DNA of 64,000 nt, taken from Pseudomonas sp. P8_241. Lineage in GTDB: Bacteria > Pseudomonadota > Gammaproteobacteria > Pseudomonadales > Pseudomonadaceae. The stretch's first letter is position 1. Each line of letters starts with the position of its first letter. Below, one piece after another: positions 59,578 through 64,000 of this stretch. The translations under genes were made by a program, and so were the position numbers. The notes beneath the pieces were generated by a model. It made no database searches. It was not told the DNA's origin and worked only from the letters and a program-made list of their open reading frames with translations. The DNA lies in NCBI RefSeq assembly GCF_034008315.1, contig NZ_CP125377.1, positions 1 to 64,000 on the forward strand. Reading direction: 5' to 3'.

Positions 59578-59672
59578 GCTGTGAGCTGCAAGCTACTAGC
59601 TGCAAGCTGCTGTGTGTCGTACCCGAACCGCTCTACTTGCCGCTTGAAGCGTGCGGCTTGAAGCTGCTGCTA
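59578..59672. repeat. AGCTGCAAGCT compound repeat between pstB and phoU
   Basis: Repeated AGCTGCAAGCT-type units (AGCTGCAAGCTACTAGCTG, then GCAAGCTGC) and inverted CGGCTTGAAGCTGC occupy the pstB-phoU gap and end at the pstB stop. It is a Pseudomonas intergenic repeat of a different class from the REPs. Confidence 0.72.
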
Positions 59673-60503
59673 GCCATAGCGACCGGTGATGTAGTCTTCG
59701 GTCTGCTTTTTCGCCGGATTGGTGAACAGGGTGTCGGTGTCACCGAACTCCACCAGCTTGCCCATGTACATGAACGCCGTGTAGTCGGAAACCCGCGCGG
59801 CCTGTTGCATGTTGTGGGTCACGATGACGATGGTGAACTTCGATTTCAGTTCGTAGATCAACTCTTCGACTTTCAGCGTGGAGATCGGGTCGAGTGCCGA
59901 GCACGGTTCGTCGAGCAGCAGCACTTCCGGCTCTACGGCGATGGTGCGGGCAATGACCAGACGTTGCTGTTGACCACCGGACAGGCCGAGTGCCGATTCA
60001 TGCAGGCGGTCTTTGACTTCATCCCACAGTGCCGCGCCTTTCAATGCCCACTCGACAGCTTCGTCGAGCACGCGCTTCTTGTTGATGCCTTGAATACGCA
60101 GGCCGTAGACCACGTTTTCGTAAATGGTTTTCGGGAACGGGTTCGGCTTCTGGAACACCATCCCGACGCGGCGACGCAACTCGGCCACGTCTTCGCCCTT
60201 GCGATAGATGTTGTTGCCGTACAGGTTGATGGCGCCTTCTACGCGGCAACCATCGACCAGGTCGTTCATGCGGTTGAAGGTCCGCAGCAGCGTGGACTTG
60301 CCGCAGCCGGACGGGCCGATGAAGGCGGTCACGCGCTGTTTCGGGATGTTCATGCTGACGTCATACAGCGCTTGTTTGTCGCCGTAGAACAGGCTCAGGC
60401 CCGGCACTTCGATGGCTACGGTTTCCTGATCGAGATTCAGGCTCTGCTTGTCGCGACCCAGGGCCGACATGTTGATGCCGTGGGTATGTGTTTCGTGCTG
60501 CAT
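59670..60503 (-). CDS. pstB: phosphate ABC transporter ATP-binding protein PstB
   Basis: PstB powers phosphate import. The 277-residue protein has Walker A at 63-70 (GPSGCGKS), the Q-loop region [12 protein letters not shown], the signature LSGGQQQRL and Walker [14 protein letters not shown]. The first 30 residues extend the E. coli form (257). A hairpin and a REP lie between it and pstA. Confidence 0.96.
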   Translation of the reverse strand: MQHETHTHGINMSALGRDKQSLNLDQETVAIEVPGLSLFYGDKQALYDVSMNIPKQRVTAFIGPSGCGKSTLLRTFNRMNDLVDGCRVEGAINLYGNNIYRKGEDVAELRRRVGMVFQKPNPFPKTIYENVVYGLRIQGINKKRVLDEAVEWALKGAALWDEVKDRLHESALGLSGGQQQRLVIARTIAVEPEVLLLDEPCSALDPISTLKVEELIYELKSKFTIVIVTHNMQQAARVSDYTAFMYMGKLVEFGDTDTLFTNPAKKQTEDYITGRYG

Positions 60504-60540
60504 GGGAGGCTCCCTGTGCTAACAAATTCGGTTCAGTAGA

Positions 60541-60559
60541 CCGCGGGCCGTGCCCGCGG
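60541..60559 (-). other. GC-rich hairpin upstream of pstB
   Basis: CCGCGGGC, CGT and GCCCGCGG form a perfect 8-bp stem 38 bases before the pstB ATG. There is no T-tract, so it is not a terminator. It may block 3'-5' decay or affect translation. Confidence 0.6.
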
Positions 60560-60574
60560 GTTACACAATTCTTT

Positions 60575-60659
60575 GTAGGAGCCGGCTTGCTGGCGATGCT
60601 GGCAACTCGGTGCAGCAGGCTCACCATGGTGATGCCTTCGCCAGCAAGCCGGCTCCTAC
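60575..60659. repeat. REP element pair within the pst operon
   Basis: GTAGGAGCCGGCTTGCTGGC and its inverted copy face each other across about 45 bases between the stop of pstA and the start of pstB, inside a single transcription unit. Confidence 0.92.
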
Positions 60660-60667
60660 AGGGTTGA

Positions 60668-62338
60668 TCAGCTATCCAGCGCTTTGTATTTCTCGCGCAG
60701 GTGGTTCCGGATGTAGACCGCCGACAGGTTCAACGTGGCGATCACCAGCACCAACAGCAGCGCCGTGGCATACACCAGCGGTCTGGCTGCTTCAACGTTC
60801 GGGCTCTGGAAGCCGACGTCATAAATGTGGAAGCCCAGATGCATGATCTTCTGGTCCAGGTGCAGGTACGGGTAGTTACCGTCCACCGGCAGCGACGGCG
60901 CCAATTTCACCACGCCAACCAGCATCAGCGGTGCCACCTCACCGGCGGCACGGGCCACCGCGAGGATCATGCCGGTCATCATCGCCGGGCTGGCCATCGG
61001 CAACACGATCTTCCACAAGGTTTCAGCCTTGGTCGCACCGAGGGCCAACGAGCCTTCACGCACGGTGCGAGGAATCCGCGCCAGACCTTCTTCAGTAGCC
61101 ACGATCACCACCGGCACCGCCAGCAGCGCCAGGGTCAACGAAGCCCACATCAAACCCGGTGTACCGAAGGTCGGTGCCGGCAAGGCTTCGGGGAAGAACA
61201 GACGGTCCAGCGATCCACCCAGCACATAGACGAAAAAGCCCAGGCCGAACACGCCGTACACGATGGCCGGAACACCCGCCAGGTTGTTCACTGCGATGCG
61301 GATCACCCGGGTCAACGCGTTCTGCTTGGCGTATTCACGCAAGTACACCGCTGCCAGCACTCCAAACGGAGTCACGATCATCGCCATGATCAAGGTCATC
61401 ATCACGGTGCCGAAGATCGCCGGGAAAATCCCGCCTTCGGTGTTTGCTTCACGCGGGTCGTCGCTCAGGAACTCCCAGACCTTGCTGAAGTAGAAACCGA
61501 TCTTGGTAAAGGTCCCCATGGCGTTCGGCTGATAGGCGTGAACCACTTTGCCGATGTCGATAACGATTTCCTTACCGTTCGCGTCGCGAGCGGTAAGGCT
61601 GTCGCGGTTGAACTGCGCATGCAGGTCAGCCAGACGTGCTTCGATATCCTGATAGCGAGCATTGAGTTCGGCACGCTCCGATTCCATGTCCGCTTGTGCG
61701 GTGGCATCGAGCTTGCCTTCCAGCTCCAGCTTGCGGCCGTGCAAACGGATGCGTTCAAGACCGGCGTTGATCGCGCCGATATCGGTTTTTTCCAGGCTCT
61801 TGAGCTGGGCGGCCAGCTTGTTCACGCGCTCGACACGGGCCTGCAACTCCGGCCATGCGGCTTCGCCTTCAGCAATGACCTTGCCGTCCTGCTTGACGTT
61901 GACCAGGTAGCCGTAGAAGTTGCCCCACTCGCGACGCTCGATGGCCATCAGCTCAGGTGGCGTCTGCTGATTGGTCAGCCACTCGCCGACGATCCAGGTG
62001 AAATCGCTGCCGTTCAGGTCTCGGTTACCGACCTTGATCAGCTCACGAGTCATGAACTCAGGGCCTTGATCCGGCACCGGAAGACCCGCGCTCTTGAGTC
62101 GTGCACGTGGCACTTCTTCTTTCTGGACCACTTCACCGATGACCAGATGATTAGCCTGGCCCGGTACGTCATAGCTGGCGTGGATCAGGTCCGCCGGCCA
62201 GAAGTGGCCCAGACCGCGCACGGCAATCACTGCCAGCAGGCCAATGGTCATGATGACCGCAATGGACACCGCCCCACCGCTGATCCAGACGCCAGGGGCG
62301 CCGCTCTTGAACCATCCTTTCAGGGAGTTCTGTTTCAC
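60668..62338 (-). CDS. pstA: phosphate ABC transporter permease PstA with N-terminal extension
   Basis: The 556-residue protein is about twice the E. coli PstA (296). After the first membrane segment it carries about 230 residues with a coiled-coil-like stretch (LAAQLKSLEKTDIGAINAGL) in the periplasm, matching the DUF3333-type extension of Pseudomonas PstA. Then come the standard permease helices and EEGLARIPRTVREGSLALGA. GTG is the start, with AAAGG upstream; pstC ends 16 bases earlier. Confidence 0.92.
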   Translation of the reverse strand: MKQNSLKGWFKSGAPGVWISGGAVSIAVIMTIGLLAVIAVRGLGHFWPADLIHASYDVPGQANHLVIGEVVQKEEVPRARLKSAGLPVPDQGPEFMTRELIKVGNRDLNGSDFTWIVGEWLTNQQTPPELMAIERREWGNFYGYLVNVKQDGKVIAEGEAAWPELQARVERVNKLAAQLKSLEKTDIGAINAGLERIRLHGRKLELEGKLDATAQADMESERAELNARYQDIEARLADLHAQFNRDSLTARDANGKEIVIDIGKVVHAYQPNAMGTFTKIGFYFSKVWEFLSDDPREANTEGGIFPAIFGTVMMTLIMAMIVTPFGVLAAVYLREYAKQNALTRVIRIAVNNLAGVPAIVYGVFGLGFFVYVLGGSLDRLFFPEALPAPTFGTPGLMWASLTLALLAVPVVIVATEEGLARIPRTVREGSLALGATKAETLWKIVLPMASPAMMTGMILAVARAAGEVAPLMLVGVVKLAPSLPVDGNYPYLHLDQKIMHLGFHIYDVGFQSPNVEAARPLVYATALLLVLVIATLNLSAVYIRNHLREKYKALDS

Positions 62339-62354
62339 AGACTTCTACCTTTGC

Positions 62355-64000
62355 TTAAAGCGACGAGTATTTCTTGCGCAGACGCTGACGAATCAGTTCT
62401 GCGAGGGTGTTCATGACGAAGGTGAACAACAGCAGCACCAGCGCCGAGAGGAACAGCACGCGGTAGTGGCTGCCGCCGACTTCCGATTCGGGCATTTCCA
62501 CCGCAACGTTGGCAGCCAGAGTGCGCAGGCCTTCGAACAGGTTCATTTCCATGACCGGTGTGTTGCCGGTGGCCATCAACACGATCATGGTTTCACCGAC
62601 CGCACGACCCATGCCGATCATCAGCGCCGAGAAGATGCCCGGGCTGGCGGTGAGGATCACCACGCGCGTCATGGTCTGCCATGGCGTCGCACCGAGGGCC
62701 AGAGAGCCCAGGGTCAAGCCACGCGGCACGCTGAACACGGCGTCTTCGGCAATGGAATAGATGTTCGGGATCACCGCGAAGCCCATGGCCAGACCCACCA
62801 CCAGTGCGTTGCGCTGGTCGTAGGTGATGCCCAGGTCGTGAGAGATCCACATGCGCATGTCACCGCCGAAGAACCAGTTCTCCATGAACGGGCTCATGTA
62901 CAGCGAGAGCCAGCCCACGAACAGGATCACTGGAATCAGCAAGGCGCTTTCCCAGCCGTCAGGGACTTTCAGGCGAATCGACTCAGGCAGGCGACTGAAG
63001 GTGAAACCGGCGACCAGGATGCCGATCGGCAGCAACATCAGCAGACTGAAGATGCCTGGCAAATGTCCTTCCACATAAGGTGCGAGGAACAGACCAGCGA
63101 AGAAACCGAGGATCACCGTCGGCATCGCTTCCATCAGCTCGATCACCGGCTTGACCTTGCGGCGCATGCCCGGCGCCATGAAGTACGCAGTGTAGATCGC
63201 CGCGGCAACGGCCAGCGGAGCAGCCAGAAGCATGGCGTAGAACGCAGCTTTCAGGGTGCCGAAGGTCAGGGGCGACAGGCTCAGCTTGGGTTCGAAGTCG
63301 GTGTTGGCGGCGGTCGATTGCCAGACGTATTTAGGCTCGTCGTAGTTCTCGTACCAGACCTTGCTCCACAACGCGCTCCACGACACTTCCGGGTGCGGGT
63401 TGTCGAGCAGCAGCGGTTGCAACTTGCCGCCAGCTTCCACGATCACGCGGTTGGCCCGTGGCGACAGACCGAAAACACCCTCGCCTTCAACAACCGGTTC
63501 CACCAGCAAAGTGCGGTGGGCGGTGCTGTGGAACACGCCGAGCTTGCCGGAGGCGTCGAGTGCAATGAAGCCCTTGCGGCGCTCTTCGGCGGTAATTTCA
63601 ACGATAGGCGTGGTGCCCATCTGGAAGGTACGGATCTGCTTCAGGCGCTGTTCGCCATCCGGGTCGCGGGCCATGAACCACTGGGCCAGGCCACCTTTGG
63701 AGTCACCCAGGATCAGCGAGATACCGCCCACCAGTTGAGTACTGGCAGTGATTTCAGCGTCGCCGTTTTCCAGCAGTTTGTAGCGACCGTTGAGGCTCTT
63801 GTCGCGCAGACTGAATACGTCGGCCTGGGCGCGCCCGTTAATCACATACAGCCACTGCTGACGCGGGTCGACGAAGATGTTCTTCACCGGCTCGGTCATT
63901 TGCGGCAGGTCGATGCGCTTCTGTTCGTTGGTGATTTCGCCGGTCATCATGTTTTCTTCGCTGGTCAGCGACAGAACATTGAGTTGCGAACCGGTGGAGC
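62355..64000 (-). CDS. pstC: phosphate ABC transporter permease PstC (5' end outside the window)
   Basis: The frame stays open to the right edge, so the N-terminus is missing. About 548 residues are seen. A periplasmic beta-rich region (REEWLYVINGRAQ-like segments such as QQWLYVINGRAQADVFSLRD) precedes the permease helices and SVPRGLTLGSLALGATPWQT, the ABC permease loop. The large soluble part is absent from E. coli PstC (319 residues) but usual in Pseudomonas. It precedes pstA. Confidence 0.93.
   Translation of the reverse strand, partial: STGSQLNVLSLTSEENMMTGEITNEQKRIDLPQMTEPVKNIFVDPRQQWLYVINGRAQADVFSLRDKSLNGRYKLLENGDAEITASTQLVGGISLILGDSKGGLAQWFMARDPDGEQRLKQIRTFQMGTTPIVEITAEERRKGFIALDASGKLGVFHSTAHRTLLVEPVVEGEGVFGLSPRANRVIVEAGGKLQPLLLDNPHPEVSWSALWSKVWYENYDEPKYVWQSTAANTDFEPKLSLSPLTFGTLKAAFYAMLLAAPLAVAAAIYTAYFMAPGMRRKVKPVIELMEAMPTVILGFFAGLFLAPYVEGHLPGIFSLLMLLPIGILVAGFTFSRLPESIRLKVPDGWESALLIPVILFVGWLSLYMSPFMENWFFGGDMRMWISHDLGITYDQRNALVVGLAMGFAVIPNIYSIAEDAVFSVPRGLTLGSLALGATPWQTMTRVVILTASPGIFSALMIGMGRAVGETMIVLMATGNTPVMEMNLFEGLRTLAANVAVEMPESEVGGSHYRVLFLSALVLLLFTFVMNTLAELIRQRLRKKYSSL

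Noticed and set aside
60541..60659. A transcription terminator between pstA and pstB
   Set aside because: Neither the REP nor the GC-rich hairpin is followed by a T-tract on the minus strand, so they do not look like rho-independent terminators.

Overview
The window is ordinary chromosome from a Pseudomonas of the P. fluorescens group. The evidence is the codon use and roughly 60% GC, Pseudomonas-specific genes (crc, algC, pauR/kauB, a DUF6124 protein), the abundant REP-type palindromes of the GTAGGAGC family, and a gene order that, from memory, follows the P. aeruginosa PAO1 block rep-xpt-dad-kauB-rpmGB-algC-argB-crc-spoT-oxyR-recG-rub-ubi-phoBR-pst. I found no rRNA, tRNA, CRISPR array, prophage or insertion sequence. 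Apart from one 445-base gap (23650-24094), coding density is very high.

Layout. 1-4.7 kb: rep helicase, xpt and an acetyl-CoA hydrolase/transferase family enzyme. 4.9-9.7 kb: a cytochrome c5, the PuuR/PauR-type repressor, and the D-alanine catabolic operon dadA-ridA-dadX divergent from its Lrp-type regulator. 9.7-23.2 kb: a polyamine-catabolism neighbourhood (PauB-like oxidase, KauB/PauC-like aldehyde dehydrogenase, cupin protein). It is split by an accessory block holding a DUF1127 protein, a MocR-type regulator, a four-gene chaperone-usher pilus cluster, a phospholipase-D-family lipoprotein and an MFS transporter. 23.2-36 kb: housekeeping genes (rpmB-rpmG, an oligopeptide-type binding protein, radC, coaBC-dut, algC, argB, pyrE/crc, rph, yicC-gmk). 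36-42 kb: rpoZ-spoT-ridA, a lipoprotein, an SDR-like protein and exbB-exbD-tonB. 43-52.5 kb: oxyR-recG, a YbaK-HDOD protein, hupA, rubredoxin and its reductase, ubiC-ubiA. 52.5-64 kb: the phosphate regulon (phoB-phoR, phoU-pstB-pstA-pstC) with a CNNM/CorC protein, an M23 peptidase and a receiver protein between. pstC runs off the right edge.

How the genes work together. The left third links polyamine and alanine use: gamma-glutamyl-polyamine oxidation (PauB) and dehydrogenation (KauB) under a PauR-type repressor, with DadA/RidA/DadX taking alanine to pyruvate. The right end is a phosphate circuit in which PhoR/PhoB respond to the Pst transporter through PhoU; a clear Pho box precedes phoB. 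exbBD-tonB energise outer-membrane uptake, and crc and spoT give global carbon and stringent control.

I did not find a convincing undescribed biological system. The most interesting items are local: REP elements that supply the stop codon or last residues of genes, a REP plus a very stable hairpin between pstA and pstB, two candidate PauR operators four helical turns apart, a predicted leaderless transcript for the PLD lipoprotein, paired palindromes in the crc/pyrE promoter region, a long structured rpmB leader, and a receiver protein whose C-terminal half looks like a PilZ domain without its c-di-GMP ligands.
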